The notes beneath the pieces were generated by a model. It was not told where the DNA came from, searched no databases, and was given only the letters and a program-made list of their open reading frames with translations. Both the position numbers and the translations under genes were made by a program. A stretch of 64,000 nucleotides of DNA. Source: Lysobacterales bacterium (GTDB taxonomy: Bacteria; Pseudomonadota; Gammaproteobacteria; Xanthomonadales; Ahniellaceae). This document shows positions 63,808 to 64,000 of the stretch, in pieces (positions within the stretch are counted from its first letter, which is position 1; each line of letters starts with the position of its first letter). Location: the NCBI GenBank assembly GCA_016721845.1, contig JADKHK010000013.1, forward strand, positions 1,780,501 to 1,844,500, read 5' to 3'.

Positions 63808-64000
63808 TCACGCCAATCCCGCGTACACCGTCTGCACTTCGTCGTCTTCATCCAGCGCCTGCAGGAAGGCTTCGACTTCTTCGAGTTCGGCGCCCTCCAG
63901 GCTGACCGGGTTCTTGGCGCGATAGCCGAGGTAGGCCTTCTGGACGGTGTAGCCGAAGTTCGGCAGTGCGCGCTGCACGGCGTCGAGGTCGGTGGGGTCG
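63808..64000 (-). CDS. yebC: YebC/PmpR-family translation/transcription factor, C-terminal part (partial)
   Basis: The minus strand reads a clean frame ending at TGA (63810-63808). It contains [20 protein letters not shown] and [19 protein letters not shown], the conserved last domain of YebC/TACO1-like proteins. The N-terminal three quarters lie beyond 64000. Convergent with the FmdB gene. Confidence 0.85.
   Translation of the reverse strand, partial: DPTDLDAVQRALPNFGYTVQKAYLGYRAKNPVSLEGAELEEVEAFLQALDEDDEVQTVYAGLA

Overview
The window looks like a chromosomal segment of a high-GC gammaproteobacterium, most likely of the order Lysobacterales (Xanthomonadales; Rhodanobacteraceae-like). This is an inference from the gene set (SAH-riboswitch ahcY, DUF3391-type HD-GYP, MOSC, TorF porin, FadL-type porin, PAKKA-type histone-like protein) and from strong G/C third-position bias throughout. 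No replication origin, rRNA, tRNA, CRISPR array, prophage or complete insertion sequence was seen. Genes are packed, with many 1-4 nt junctions and several convergent overlaps.

Layout. 0-2.6 kb: a minus-strand pair of c-di-GMP turnover proteins (EAL with degenerate GGDEF; HD-GYP with an altered HD motif). 2.6-11.2 kb: SAH riboswitch plus ahcY, a beta-helix secreted-protein gene broken by one in-frame stop, two paralogous TPR-family proteins, a membrane GGDEF protein, metF and an EamA transporter. 11.2-11.9 kb: a decayed DUF433/DUF5615 toxin-antitoxin pair and a chimeric duplicate fragment. 11.9-17.5 kb: prmC translationally coupled to a giant uncharacterised membrane protein, then a stand-alone Pycsar-type (DUF5706) membrane protein. 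17.5-23 kb: lipoprotein hydrolase, TetR regulator with paired operators, and a fatty-acid operon (hydrolase, fadE, DUF4442). 23-28 kb: a secreted 14-repeat RCC1-like protein and a copper module (copA-cueR with a MerR-type promoter). 28-37 kb: small porin, NTT-like transporter, MOSC protein, GMC oxidoreductase, LemA/M48 pair, class-C serine hydrolase, GPP34 protein. 37-43.5 kb: TonB-domain lipoprotein, histone H1-like protein, an SPFH-NfeD-gcvT-gcvH minus-strand run, FadL-type porin. 43.5-50.7 kb: large Ser/Thr kinase with an overlapping partner, TorF-like porin, and an ECF sigma/membrane protein/PDZ operon. 50.7-64 kb: aldo/keto reductase, nupC-rbsK nucleoside salvage, a large secreted propeller protein with a duplicated C-terminal domain, DUF4344 metallopeptidase, dusB, YdjM-like hydrolase, polysaccharide deacetylase, rhlE, rnt, FmdB protein and the end of yebC.

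How it works together. Recognisable units are the S-adenosylmethionine/one-carbon genes (ahcY, metF, gcvT, gcvH), copper efflux (copA, cueR), beta-oxidation under a TetR repressor, nucleoside uptake plus ribose phosphorylation, and envelope functions. The less explained material is the giant membrane protein with a TonB-receptor-like VVVTG motif, the stand-alone DUF5706 protein, the GDNA repeat shared by the kinase and the TonB lipoprotein, the duplicated C-terminal domain of the secreted protein at 54.3-57.2 kb, a C-terminal FE tail shared by two secreted proteins, and several genes with a -10 box placed exactly 6 nt before the ATG, suggesting leaderless mRNAs.
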